The notes under the pieces: generated by a model | The model's input: only the letters and a program-made list of their open reading frames with translations | What the model was told of the DNA's origin: nothing | Databases searched by the model: none | In this document: one piece after another, positions 38,401-53,400 of the stretch | Layout: each line of letters opens with the position of its first letter | Numbering within the stretch: position 1 is the first letter of the stretch | Translations under genes and position numbers: made by a program | Assembly: GCF_002078875.1 (NCBI RefSeq) | Contig: NC_034438.1 | Location: 70,539,405 to 70,603,404, forward strand | Direction: 5' to 3' | DNA: 64,000 bases | Origin: Numida meleagris | Lineage: Eukaryota > Chordata > Aves > Galliformes > Numididae

Positions 38401-41400
38401 TCACAGAAAGTATTAAAAGTTCTGCTAGTTACTACCAAATTACATGATTTTATTTAAATTTCTATGATTCTGTGATTCCATATGAGTAATAGACCTGCAT
38501 GTATTGCATTTTCTTAATAATTAGCTCATTTTTTTCAGGCTATCTAAATTAAAATAAACAAAGTAAAAACCTGCTTTTACTATTTTGAACATAAGGCATG
38601 AATTTTATATGTATATCATATAAACACAACACCAGAGCCTCAAAACATGCAGTTTCTTATTTCCTTCAACAGTGCAACAGTTTGTTTTTCTTCTCCTTCA
38701 CTCCTTGGAATAAGAATGTGCAAAAAAATAAAAATAAAAAATAAAAAATAATTGAAACAGAGCTTCCCTCTTTCTACTAATGACAAGGAAATCAGCAACA
38801 CAGAAGGACTGACCTGAGGTTGGTAATGGTTTATACAGTTCCAGGTACTGCTCACCATGCAGCATCTAAGCAGAGAGAGGCAATGCTACAATAACAATAT
38901 GCTCTGTACTCTGTTGCTCCCCATCCCCCCAGTCATAATGGCGAGGAAATAAATAGTTTAGAAATTGTTCAGAACAAAGAAACAAGAATTGTGTGGTGTT
39001 TTGTTGTTTGTTTTTTTCTTTAAATCCCCAATTTCATGTTCAACAGAAAGTATTTTCAAAATGATAGTTAAGCCTTTTTTTCGTACCATCTTATAAAGAT
39101 TCAGTTCACATAAGTGAAGTAAATTAGTAATTTCTTATGATGAGCAAATACAAACCACTGAATTTTCCTTTTCAAAAACAGACAGAGCTTACTAGTATTA
39201 CAAACGTGCTAATTAAGGTTAATTTATAGTTACAAAAAGGACAAACAAAATTAGATACTTAGCACTTCCATACCTTTGCAAGATCCATATTTAGTCCAGA
39301 AAGAGAAGGAACACCATCAAACATTGAAGTCTGAGCTGGAATGACTCCAAAGGTAGGTAAACAGCAGAATTCATCACTTCCTTCAAAGAGAAATTTCAGG
39401 TGATCTGGATCCTTAGTTGACATTCCCACACCAAGAGCATACAGAATAGGCTCCAGGTGAGTATATTTATACACCCTAGTAGTCAACTCCCGGCCAACAA
39501 GGCTTGTCTGAAAATTAGAAATCAGCGTAAAATAAAACTTCATAATACTTAGTATTGCAATTGCACTCTTTCTATAATTCTCATATCAAGAAAAATTCAT
39601 GTTTGAGCATTTTCTTAAAAGTATAGTTGCATGTAAAGGTTAAGTATGAGCAATAGACTGTAGCACATTATTGGGTTTTTTTTTGCAGTACAAGCAACTC
39701 TACCGTAATGCATTATATCTTACTGCTAGCAGTCTACTTCAAGAACAAATGGTGTAACTTCAGATGGCTCTGCACCCAGCAATGTGTGAAGAGTTTGGTT
39801 TTTTTTAAGACAATCACTGAAATAGTTAATACTAACAAAATTGAAAAGAGGAAAAATTAGCTACATTTTAAAAAGGAGACAGAGTAAAAACGCATTGCCT
39901 AGTGCATGTCCTCTGCCTCTAGCTTCTTCATGGGGAGTGGAGGGGCATGCACCCATCTCTGCTCTCTGGTGACAGTGACAGGACCTAAGAGAACAGCACA
40001 GAGAGCTGCGTAAGGGGGGGATCAGGTTGGGTGTTAGGAAAAGGTCCTTCACCAGAGCATGGTGGGCATGGAACAGGCTCCCAGGGCATTCAGTGGTCAT
40101 GGCCCCATGCTGCCAGATTTTAAGTGTTCAGACAACACCCACAGACACAGGGTTTGAATGCTGGGTGGTCCTGTGTGGGCTAGCAGTTCTACTCAATGAT
40201 CCTTGTGAGTCTCTTCCAACTTGTGATATTTGGTGATTCTTATCTGAACAATACCTAACTAAAAAGGCTTACAGAATTTACAAGCATTTGCATTCTACAT
40301 TACTGAGTCTACTTAGCCTCAATTTTTCCCATCAATGATAAGAAGAATGAAGAGTGGAGTCCACTAAACTTTCTTATTCTACTCCTTCACTTCACACCTT
40401 TCGTTCTGCAGACAGTAAGCCAGAATAAAAGCTAATCACTATCAAAACAAATGTTTATGCCCAAGGTTTTCAGCTATGTTTAAGCATGTCTGGTAGACAG
40501 AGATACTCACTGTGTCAATAGCTGAAGAGGCCAGTGATCTAGAGTTTGTGGAATTCATAGATATACTCCCTTGTGACTCTATCTGACTTAGTGCATCATT
40601 CAATACACTTATGGATTCTAGAGAAAGGGATTTAAAAAAAAAACACATTTGAAATCAGACATAAATGAGACACTGATTATACACACAACAAACATGCCAG
40701 CAAATAAGATGTAGCTCCTCAATTCATTTTTAAACACAAGTACACACCTGCAAATTGACTGCAGTGCTGTTTTCTACGGACGTAATAGTTGATGGTAAAT
40801 GATGTCCACACACATGTAGTGACTTTAATCTCAGAGAGCAGCTGAGCAACACGCAGCCACTTTGTTCGCTCCCTTTCCCAGAAGAAAGTGAGAGCTCATG
40901 TGCTGAGATAAGGACAGGTTACTAGGTAGAGCAAAGGCTGCATATGCAAGCAAAGTGAAACAATACATTTATTCACTATCTCCCATCAGCAAGCAGATAT
41001 TCGGCCATTTGCAGAAAAGCAGGGTTCATCATGTGAAATGGTTACTTGGGAAGGCAAACACTATCACTTCAGATATCACTCCTGCCCTTCCCACCCACAT
41101 TGTTCTCTGCCTCCATCTTCTATTGCTAAGCATGACATCCCTTTAGCCAGTTCAGGTCCACTGTCCTGGCTCTCTCTCCTCCCAGCTCTCCATGCACCTG
41201 CAGCCCCTCACTGGTAGGGTAGCATGAGGAGCAGAAAAGTCTCTGTGCTAGCACAGCTTACAGAAAACTAAAATATTAGTGTGTTATCATCACTGTTTTC
41301 ATCACAGATCCAAAACACAGTTCAGTATGAGCCTCTGAAAAGAAAATTAACTCTGTTCCAGACAAGACCAGGACAACCTGCTCCGTCAGGTCTGCTCTGA

Positions 41401-44400
41401 GTTATCAGCAACAAGACCTGGTGCCTGAACCATCAACCATCAACAGTAAATACTTTCGTTTTAATTCCCTGAACAACAGCACTAAGAAGACACTAAGAAT
41501 TATTTTTCAACCATCTCAAAGGTAAGCATCTGAAAATTAGTACTGTTTGTATTCTAACATTTGCCATAAGGGTAACAGGTCACACCTCCTGGTGGCTAAT
41601 TTCATTCCTAAATGATTATAGAAACAAACAAAAACAAAACAATAAAAAACCCTTCAAAGTGAGGCTTGGCTAATGTCAAGATTATGAGAAAGATGATGCA
41701 TGGAACTTAACTCTGGTAAAGACAAAACAGCAAGAACAGCTTGCTTCTCTTGGTTCCTCATAGTATGGTGAAAATCAGTATTTTTCATGCTAACATTTTT
41801 GTGTTAGAAAGAATTGGACAGGTGGGCAAGAAGTATTCAAAACACATAAACACAAAATCATTATTCAGCTTCCCTTACCTTGGAGACAGTCAGCTCCATT
41901 TCAAAATTCCTACACTCCGACTGACCTGCACGGTCACCAACCAACTTGCTCCATTCACTGAACTCCCCTAAATATCTTGCCAGCTAACTGAATTCTCTCT
42001 TGTAGAATCTTGATTTTGCAAACTATTTCTTGCCTCCCAGGCTCACTGCTAGAGCCATAATAATTTTTTATTTCTGATCCCAATCTCAAGAAAAAAATCC
42101 ATTTAATAAAGAAAGATACAGTTGGCACTGTTACCACTAATGGTTATCGTGCTGGGCACAAGCATTGTTATAATGCAATATGTGAAGATGCACAAGAGAA
42201 AAGCAATACTGAAATGCTGAGTAAAGCAAGAGACTGTTTCTACCTCTCTTGCATGGACTGAAGAAAGGCTTTCACATCACTTAAAAGCCTCCAAGGCAAA
42301 ATACAGCTTTGTTTCCCAAGTAAAACCAAACATTTCACCAACTTCTCATGTCCACAACCCGTTTCCATGCGGAAAATAACTTTCACTCTCAATGCGAGTT
42401 TACAAGCGTACATTTCTCATGCAATGACATACATTAAAACTAACGGTATGCATAAAAAAAATAAAAAACTAACAGTATATATAACTATATGGCTCTACAC
42501 CCAGGTTTCTTGAGAGGTGCCAGCAGAAAATGTGTTATGCCTTACGTTTCAGAGAGTTATCAGTAAAAAGCATGTTATATTTTACGGTGGGTTTCATCTT
42601 TTAACATGAAAACATCTCTTAGAAGATGCCCCTCTGAGCTGCCTGAAAAGTTTAAGCAAACTGTTACAATATCACCAAATACAGGCAGTAAAGAAAAATC
42701 CACCCTTTTTTTCTGTTATTTGAAAAAAAAAAGGAAATAAAAAATGATAATATTTTTCCTTCAATTACTACAACGTGAAGCACATCATTCTGAATGCAGT
42801 CACGCAGCACGTGTGGGACAATCAGGGGACCAGGCCTTGCCAGCATGGGTTCATGAAAGGCAGGTTCTGCTTGACCAACCTCATTTCCTTCCACGGTTGA
42901 GTGACCCACCTGGTGGATGTGGATATAGTCTATCTAGACTGTAGTTAAGCCTTTGACTCTGTCTCCCTGGGTATTCTCCTGGGGAAGTCCATGGCTTGGA
43001 CAAGCACAGTCTTTGCTGGGTAAAAAACTGGCTGGAGCTCTATGCCCAGAGAGTGGTGGTGAATAGAGGTCAATCCAGCCAGCAACCAGACACAAGTGGT
43101 GCTCATCAGGAGTCAGTATTGGAGCCAGCCCTGTTTAGCATCATTATTGATGATCTGGATGAGGGGATTGAGTGCACCCTCATTAAATTCACAGATTACA
43201 CCAAGTTGGGAGGAAGTGCTGATTCGTCTCAGGGTAGGAAGGTCCTACAGAGGGATCTGTACAGGCTGGATTGACAGTCAGAGGCCAGTGGATGAAGTTC
43301 AGCAAGACCACATGACAGGTCCTGCACTTTGGTCACAATAACCCCATGCAACACCCACCACAGTCTGCAGAGTAGATGGAAAGTTTTGTGGAAGAAGAGG
43401 ATCTGGGAGTGTTAGTTGACAGCCAGCTGAACATGAGCCAGCAGTGTGCCCAGGTGGCCAAGAAGACCAATGGGATCTTGGCTTGTAGGAGAAATAGTGC
43501 AGTCAGCAGGAGCAGCAGGTTATGGTCCCTCTGCACTCAGTGCTGGTGAGGCTGCACCTTCAGTATTGTGGTTCAGTTTTGGGCTCCTTACCATGAGAAA
43601 GACATCCAGGCCCTGAAGAGTGTTTGAGGGTAACAAAGCTGGGGAGGGGTCAGGAGCAAAAGTCTTATGAAGAGTGGCTGAGGGAGCTGGGATTGTTTAG
43701 TCTGGAGAAGGCTTGGAAAAGACCTCACAGCTCTCTACAACTACCTGAAAGGAGGTTGTAGTAATGTGAAGGTCACTTTTTCCAGGTAGCTACTAATATA
43801 ATGAGAGGTAGCGGCCTTAAGTTGCATCAGGAGAGGTTTGAGTTGGATAATAGGAAAAAGAAATTCTTCTCAGAAAAAAATCATAAGGCATTTGAATAGC
43901 CTGCCCAATAAAATAGTAGAGTCGTCATCCCTGGAGGCGTTCAAGAAACATGTAGATGTGGCACTGAGGGACATGGTTTAGTGCGTGGTGGAGATGGGTT
44001 GACAGTTGGACTTAGTGGTCTTATCCAACCTTAATGATTCTATAATATAGAACTTTCCCAGTCAAGATCCCCTCTATATTACTTTTGTCTTCCAGAGACT
44101 GCTAGAGTAGCATGAAATTGAAGTGACTCAACGTATTAATTCATTTCAGTCTTCAATGGAATTCTGCTGCCTGGTGTAACAAGCTGGAATAGTACCTACA
44201 GCATTAGATTTACAGTGAAATTCTAGCGGTTGATCAGATAACAATCCTTTCTGTGAGGCAGAGCTACACCTTAAAAGCTAAAGCAAATTAAGACTTTTGC
44301 AATAAGAAGTACAAAGGTTGTGATTAGGTACATTGTTATAAGCTAACAGCTGGCCAGAAATTGAAGATTACAAATGCACTGATAAGTAAGGGTGGTACAC

Positions 44401-47400
44401 AAGTACAAACTTGACTTCTCAGTAATCTTCGTATTGTCCGGATGTACATTCATTTTGAGTGCTGAAGTACTCAAAGGGAAAAAAGGAAGGGAAAAAAGGA
44501 ATTAATTTGGTCTGTACCAGAGAACAGCCTTTTAAATGTGCCTGCTGGTGAGAACAGTCAAGCACCTAGACGGCCTCTAAGAGAATCAAAAACACACATA
44601 AACATAAGAGCATTCTAAAGACCTCCAAGTTGCTAGATTTAGCTAAAATGGCTCATCTTTTCACAACAGCAGTAAAAACTGAGGCAGTGAGAGGAAAAAA
44701 TAATTGCCTCCTAAGAGTGGCAGAGAATACAACATACAAAATTCATTGTTTTCCTAAAAAACAAACCAACTACTAATTTGTGCAACACATACTGCACTAT
44801 AGTGTACACAGCATGCAATCTGCAGCACAAATCGTCTTTCACCTGTCTCACAGCACAGTTTAATCTTTGCCTCTGCTTAACAGAAAGAAACTGACCAGCT
44901 CTAGCAGGAAGAGCCAACGCACCAATGTGCAGTCTTACATGCAACTGTTACCTACTACAGGTGATTACACATTCAGAAGCTTCATATCTAATACGGTTCC
45001 TGCTTATGCACAAGGGTCTAGGACCTCTAAAACCCAGCTGCAAATGAGTCTGTTCAATAATTTCCTAGCACAAGTTAAGCCAAGCCACATTATTTTTGCA
45101 ATTGTTGCTGCCTAAGAGCATTACACAGAGCCGGTTACAGTGGCTTGTCTGGTATACAGGAAAGTGGAAAGTCACTGTAACTTAATTCTATGTCCCAGCC
45201 CCACCGACCTGACTATGTTCTGCTTATTTTCTTGAATGACTTCTGAGCTTGTTCGGAATTGGTAAAATAAGCTAGAAATATGACTTTAGTTTAATCATTG
45301 GTCAGATAACATCATCATCCAAATCAGGAAAAAGCTCTGACACAAGACACTGCAGATTCACTGCTGCCTCAGAGGCAGTGACATTTTCATGCTGGGTTAT
45401 ATATATATAGTCATGTTTCAGTACTGGTAAAGGGCACATGGGAGAATCAGCGAAACTGATTCTTCTGTTTCTTCGTGTTCCTAAGGGTTAAATTCTCATA
45501 TAGCTTGTTAAGGGAAAAAATAAAAAATAAAAAAAAGATATCTGTTCTCAGGTTTTCCTCCATTAAAAAGACACCCTGTAGTGATTATGCAAGTAATTGT
45601 ATCTTTTGGTAGTTAACAGAACTATACCTGAAAGTGCGTGGGAACGTAGAGGAACTGCCAGAGCTTCTCCAGGTACATTAAAGACTAAGCCTGTAAAGCT
45701 TAGGGAAGGATTGTAGAGAACAAAGACACTTGAGGCATCGAAAGCAAGGTGAAACGACAGGCATAGTCAGTTACTCACACCAACTGTGTCACATTTAAGG
45801 AGTAAGGAGATGAGCTGGTGCCAAAGACTACACTGCACAATCAGCAGCCCCTCTACAAAGACGTGCTTTACTGAGTTTCTGATAACTCAGAAACTTCAAA
45901 ACCTATTGAATCTGCAACTGACTGTCAAATCAAGTAACAATTAGTTATTTCCTATAAATTAAAATAGCACAACCCTATAAAAATAATGTTCTCTTACGTA
46001 AGATTTTTGTTTAGCTTGATTCACTTTATATGCTGAGAGAACAAGTTAAGCCTAGAAACTGAAGGTGCTTAAAGCCAAAAAAACGTGGAAATAGAATTCC
46101 ATTTTTACTTAAATTGGTTTTAAGAAAAATAATCCAGTGATTTTGCTTCTGAGAAGACCACTAAAACACGAAGATGAGACAGCTCTTCCAGCTTTCAGTC
46201 TTAGAATATCACCAGCAGAACACTGTCAGATGAAGTACACAACCATGAACATGATCTAGCTAAACAACAAGTGAGTGTTAGACAGTGCTCTAAGATGCAT
46301 GATACATTACACAAGGAGTCCCTAATTTATCTAAGAGGAAGGCTTTCCCTTATGCTTGCAAAAAAGAAAGCTTTATTAAAAAATTGTAGAATGAATCCAA
46401 GTGTTTTGCTATTATGGTCATTACAGATGCAGGAGAAATAATTTTTCAAAACAGACAACGAACAAACACAAAATGCTCCTAGCTTTTATAATCAACAAAG
46501 AACTAAGATTCAAATTGATCTTCGCAACATGCCCAAATTTAAATCAAGATTAGCATCTCTGATTATTCAATTTTTTTAGTTTATTACAGGCAAATACTTT
46601 ATCTAATTAGCATTTTTTTCTTTAAAATTATACATAATGGTTAGTACATGATTGCTCTTCCCAACATCAAATTACTTAACTAAATATTCTGGGAGAATTT
46701 TAACTTGCATATATTAGGTATTGTAACTTCATTTTTAAAGCAAGTACTCTAATTAGTTTCTCATATTTAACAGTTGAATGCCTTCAAACAATAAAATTGA
46801 AATATTGACAGTATGAAAAACTTTTAATAGAGAACTGAAAATATAAGTCTACTCAGACAAACTCTTCAGGATTTTGCTCAACCCTTCTGCTAATTCTTTT
46901 AAGTATCTAGTGTTAATTCTATATATAATTCATCCTTGCAGTACCTGCAGCTTGATGTGACTGAAATGACAACACTGTATTTTAGTCTAAGTTCATAACA
47001 AAACAGAAACTAATGTCTGAACACTGCATAGGAGACACACTAACAAAACTTACTATTTCCTAACTGCAGAAACCTGCTATGTTGTACTTACATCTACTTC
47101 AGAAAGTCTACTTCAGAATATCTACTTCCAAAGTCTTGTCCAGTTTTTATTCCATACTGCAACAAGAAGCATATGTGCTTAACCTGAAGTAACTTTCAGA
47201 ACAAATTCCCAACTGCAACTGTTTCTCAACTTTTTTTAAGCTTGCAAATCATAAAATTAATGAAGTACATTTGACAAGTTGGAGAACAGAGCAGAGCTAC
47301 TTCGCTGGAATGACATTTTCATCAACAGCATTCCACAGCAGGAGAGCTAACATTTATAATCTCACATACACTTGGAAATGGGATATCTGCAGTGGGATAT

Positions 47401-50400
47401 CAGTGAAAACAGTACGGTGATAGAGAACCAGTGTATGACTTGTTATAGTCCTCCACCAAGACATGAGGGAAAGGACAAATTCTGCAGTTCTAGTTTTGTT
47501 TTAGACAGCTAAAAGCACATCCCTAAAGTTTTCTTAAAATCCCTAGCAGATTTCAAGACCAACAGTTTAACCATCTACTGAACTTCCTACTAATCTAAGT
47601 ACCTCTGACATTCAGCAGGCATTGTACAGAGGATGCCCTATTTCTTTCTCAGTATACAGTGGCATCTCCTAATTTAACAAATACTCAATTCTTGGCCTAA
47701 ATAACCACAGGCATAATAATTAAGCAATCACAATTTAACTCATATTAACGAAAGGTGAAGGTAACATCTTGAGAATCAAAAACTAAATTTACACAGACAG
47801 GTGAGACAAGGAAGACACAGTGTGGAAGCCGAAAGCAAAGCAAGCATGGTAACAAAAAAGATCAGAGTCACTTTGGCACAAAACAGAGACAAAGCAGGAA
47901 GGAAAAATAAAGAAAATAGCAGAAAGGATACAAAGCATTGGAAGACAAAATAATTGTCACCACTAGCAAAGGGGCTGATGCTCTTCAGGAACTAGAGTCA
48001 ACATGAAAATCTTCTTCACTGTTTGTACCACTGCTTATACCAACTAGAGAGCTTTTTGGTATGGAAAAGTCTACCAGAAACAGAGATTTCAGTACTGAAA
48101 AGAATGCGTGACCTGTCTGTTACACTGCTTATTACCTGTGTTTGTGTCCAATCAAATGACACATTACCTCTAATCTAGCTGTAATGCATAAAATGATGGT
48201 AACATCACATCCCTAGAAAACTGTCTCAATTGTACAAGCAAGAACACAAAAGCTTCCTTTAGAAGATCTTACTACACCGAAACAGTAAATGATTAATATC
48301 ACACATTTACAAGAGAATTAATCAGTTTTGTAGACCGTTTGAAGACTTAGTAGATGCATGTAAAAAAGAAGTATTCACTGTCTAGATTATTAGAATTTCC
48401 TTTACCTTGGATACTTCTTGGTTTGCTGGCATTACTGAAGTCACAGACCTTCTCCCACTTTTCTCTCACTGCTTCAGGAGTCATTGGCTGATCCTTTCCT
48501 CTGACAATAGCACCCAAGGATCGCTCCCAGCGCACTAATTAAAAGAGCAGAAATGGGAGACAGTGATTAGAGAGCTCAAGCTGGTTGTCATGCTAAGAAG
48601 CAAAAAGCCACTTCACTTTCCTACAGTACTCTTCCTCAAGACCACTACTTTCAACAGAGGACACTCCAGTCTAACTCTCCAGCATAACTTAAACTTGGAT
48701 TAAAAAAAACTCACTTGTTTTCATTAATATTTGGAAAAGTAATAGCTGTGATCTTGAATTTTATTAAAGCCAACAACAGGCTGCTTGTTTGAGATATTAC
48801 ATCAGTTTTAGAATTCTGTCTAGTGAAATGTGGCTAGTGTGCACCTACATTCTTTTCTGACATGATTTTTTGAAATGATCTGCTAGTTAGGAATTTCCTG
48901 AGAGCCCTGTAACACTATATAGAAATGTGAAAGTCATCTGTTATATATGAAAAATGTTAATACCAATAGCCATTAACAGCCCCTGCAGCCATATTTTAAT
49001 ACTGCAATTTGAGATAAATTGTTAAGGCTAATGTGAAATCATTTCTGGAAAGGTACAGATTCCTTGGATCACAATTAACCAAGAGTTAAAAGTTATTTAG
49101 GTAGATTTCTAATTACTGCTAATCAGCTCAAATTATTTCAGAACACTTCCTTAAATTACCAGTTTCCCCCATGCATAGTGTAATTTTTAACTTCTACTTA
49201 AAATAAACAATTCCCTCAGAATGCTAATAAAAAATAAAATTGTTCAGAGCAGAGGTTTACTGCAAAAGTTTGTATGTTTGCTGTCAAACCAAAAACAAAA
49301 CCAATCTTGCAACAAAAAGTACTTACATTTTCCAATCCATCCTGCTCCCACCTGCCAAAAGAAAAAAAATAAATCAAAAATCATCACCTTATCACATCAC
49401 TACAAAAACTTTTCATGATGTAGGGAAACAGAACTATTCTTCAGAACAAACTCAACAAAAATTTCTGAACTACCATTAACTGCATTTAACAGTTTAAACA
49501 ATGGAATGTAAGCAACATAAAATTTCAAGAACAAGATAACAGCTGCCGTTCAATTTAAGAGCTACCAGTTTGATGACAGTTATATCATCATGTTATGTTA
49601 TAATGTAATCCATAACTTATTCATCCTTCCTGCCAATTGATTTCTATCTCTGAATAATTTATAAAAATACAAACTTTGTTGGGAAGTGGCTGCTTTGCTG
49701 TCTTTTCAAACATAAAAGGTTACAATAAGAATTTTAACAACCAGTCAGTAATAATTTGGGCACTCTCCAGAATTTGATGAGGTTGCTATTGACATCCATA
49801 TCATAAACAGCACCACTTGTTGAATGCTTCTGTCTGTGTTTAGTATGTAGTATCTCACTTGACAATGTAGTTTCAGCAAACAGGTTATGACTGCACAAGC
49901 AAATGACTGATTTTCAGCTGGCAAGGTGGTAGAAGTAAGGAGAAAAAAAAAAAAGGAAACCAAAAAAAAATACCTCAAAGAGACTGCCATTCTCCATACA
50001 GGTCTCATGGCAAAGCCAAAGAACTAAGGGAGCAACGTACTCTGGTTTGAATGCATCAACAAGATCTAGAACAAATTGGAGAACGGAAAATCATAAAATA
50101 GAAATACTGTATAATTTCACTGAATTGTTCTATTCAACACCTTCTGATGAACAGCAGAGAGAAAGAGAGTTTAATCAACAGCATTCTGCCATAAAAAGGA
50201 AGGACAAACAAAACTAAACGCTTGAAGATTCACTAAGAAATCACTCAGCACAAACAACTGAGTGCATGCTTCCAAACCAAACCATGGTGGTTCTGAGCCA
50301 GACAGATAAAAGACCATCTAAATGCTGGGAGCACTGTAACCCCCAGACTGCAAAGCCAGAAACATTCCTGAATTTCTAACTGACCAGCAACCTGAAACAA

Positions 50401-53400
50401 GGACAAGTCAGCCAGACATAAACCTGACAGAAATGTACCTGAGCAATTTCCCTTTCCATTTCTTAATGATTTATGACTTGGAGATAATGAGTACGCTTGC
50501 AGCTGCTATTTGAGAAACATTCCATTTTGAAATGCCAAAGTCTTTCAATGAGACATTGGGAATTAACAGTCCTGCTAATTCTACATATCAACTGATTTAC
50601 TTTTGTGATCCACATGGTCATCTGGCACAAAAGTAAACAATCTGAAAATGGAGAAATTGCCATGGGCCAAAACTGGTTGTCCAGGCAGCTTGAACCACGT
50701 ATTCCACCCACTTCCTGAAAATGAGGAGTTGGAAAACTCTGGCATTACCTATATTTCTTTAACAACACGATGAAGTAACACAAGTTTAGTTTTATAAGTT
50801 CCACAAGGGGAACAGGAAACACAACTGCATTTAATATAGAGGTTTTTAATTATATCACAAAAGCTATAGTTTTTGCTGAAGTATGGTACACCACACCACA
50901 CAAAGCCACAAAAGTTAGCATTAGAGTGTCATCACTGATGCTATTAGTCCACTGTTAAATAAATTAAGAAACAGTTGATAGTCCGTTGAGAGTAAAAAAC
51001 AAGTTATTATAATAAAATGAAAACCACATTTACAGTCCCAGCTTTAACAAAATTGAATGGACCAAATTAAAAAGGGGCAACTGTTGTTACTGTACAATAT
51101 AGCTGCTTGCAGATGTCTAAGGATTGATAACAGAGAAGTACAAAAACTACAAGGTTAATTTTACAAGATATGAAAATATTTTGAAGTGAGACAGCCAGGT
51201 ACGGAATTAGAGATCAGAGCTTTAGGTATCTTACAGGGGGACCCAATTACGCCACTCGTCTCAAAGCGACTCAGAAAGAAGATTAGGAGCTGGATTTATT
51301 ACTCTCTGTAAAAATTTTCAGGAAATTTATCTGCTGAACACTTCTTTAAGCTTCAGAAGCTCATGGCTGCAAGCTTAACAATTCAACACCTCTCCAAGTG
51401 GCACCAGGAGCCTAGAGAGACATCAAGTTTTCTGAGCACTTGGACTACTTAGATCTAACAACATTTCTTGTGTCTCCAGTCAGAGACAGTCTGTTTATCC
51501 TAAATTTACACTTTACACACAGTTATCTCTCACAGCATACTCTATTAGAGACTTCTCAGGTGCAGTGTTTTGTTAAAACCTGTTCAAGCATTCAAAGTTG
51601 TGCAATAGAGAAAAATGTATTAGGCAATTCAGTTCATTATCACTACTGCTGATCATGAAACAAAGGAGTACATATGTGACATGTTGTGCAAAAAATGGTA
51701 TCTGTAGATCAGATAGAATTGGAAGCACAGACAGCCATTGCACACATGTGACTCCACAACTACTAAAATAAACAAGTGTTTCCACTATTTAAGAAAGTCT
51801 TGGAAGAGAATGTAACTAAAAAGCCCTGAAAAGTGGAATTGTTACTGTGAATTACAAAAGTTCCTTCATATCTTGCAGCAGAAAATAAGGGTTCCTCGCA
51901 ACAAAGTAGGGTGACTGTTGAAAGACAAACAAGAAACAAATTAGCAGTTTCTTAAGTGCAAGGGATTTGCTTTTCCTAGTAAGAATTGTTAGTCCTGCTT
52001 CAATCCACTGAAAAATGTCTAAACACATACACCTTAAACAATTCACCTTGTGGCATGACAGTCTGGGTCAGTCTGGATCCAGCAGTAGGTGCAATGGTGT
52101 TGCAGTGGATGTTATACTTTCGGCCTTCAATTGCAATCGTGTTTGACAGACCCAAAAGGCCAAGTTTTGCAGCACTGTAGTTGGCCTGACCAAAGTTTCC
52201 ATATATTCCAGCCGCTGAAGAAGTCATAATTATTCTTAGGGGAAGAGAAAAAGAAATTACATTATTTCATGTTATTTAATTCTTGGCAGCAAAACGAAAG
52301 TGCGGAGATAAGATCAAAACAATTTTTTTTCCACAAAACAGATGCCTTTTCTAATGTTTGACTGATGGAGAACACTGAACAAATCTTGAGTTATCAAAGC
52401 AGCAAACAACTAATAAAGTTATGAACCTTTTTGAGTTATATTCTGAAACTAGAATATATGCCCTCTTACAATAGATTATGATGCAGAAAGAGGTATTTTC
52501 TTTTCCTGCTCTACCTGTATTTCAAGTTACGATATCAATAACAGATGGCTTCAGTGGTCAGGACAAATTATTTCACTGAAAATACCTCCATTTTAATACA
52601 CACTTGGTAACACGTGAAGAAACATTATTAGAGAGCTCACAGAAAGTTTCAAAGAATCCTAATGTCTATTAACTACCTGAAAGAGGAAGATAGCAAAGTC
52701 TTGTCTTTTGCTGTCCCTCAGCATTACTGTAGAGATGACTGAACTGCTCACAAAACACTTCTAAAGCAGCCACAGTTTATGCAAGGTATGCTCCAAAAGT
52801 AATGGTTCTTATTTTATTATGTTGGCCTGTGATGTCAGAGGTGGATGTTGGTGACGTGGAAGTAGAGGCTGAAACTTCCCACCAGTATTCCATTACATGC
52901 TGTTGCCATGGAACAAATGGCAGCAGAGGGGCAGTGTGACACAATGGCATCTGACATGGAAGTGCGTATGAAGTGTGTCACTCCTCCACGTGGAAAAAAT
53001 GGAACCCACTGACACTCTCTATGTTTATGCACACCAAGCAGTGGCTGTCAGCACAGTGAGGTGCTGAGTTGTGCATTTCAGCAGCAGCAGCAGCAGGTCT
53101 CTTCTGCTTGTGCAGGTTTTTATGAGCGCTGTAAGCAGACTCTTGTTCATTGCTGGCAAAAATGCTCAGCTAACAGTGCTGAAAAATAGTGGTTTGTAGC
53201 TGATAATAAGCCCTATCAAATAGTGTTATTGTGCTCCTTCTTTCTGTTGTCATTTCCTCAGAAGTAAATAGGAGGCCTTACTTTCAGAGAGACCTACATA
53301 GCTGTTTGGAGGCAAGATAATTTTATGCTGCGTATCTTCTCAAAAAAACAGAACGCAAATGCAAAGTGTCTACATCTTCACCTTGAAAAGAAGGCTTATC

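Larger units (their letters stand above)
40618..48405. other. HSD17B4 intron 11
   Basis: Intron of 7.8 kb. It holds an ERV LTR (40815-41375) and a long decayed CR1 (42765-44048). From about 44050 to 48400 I recognise no repeat or gene. A short hairpin-like CACTGCTGCCTCAGAGGCAG sits near 45359. Confidence 0.6.
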
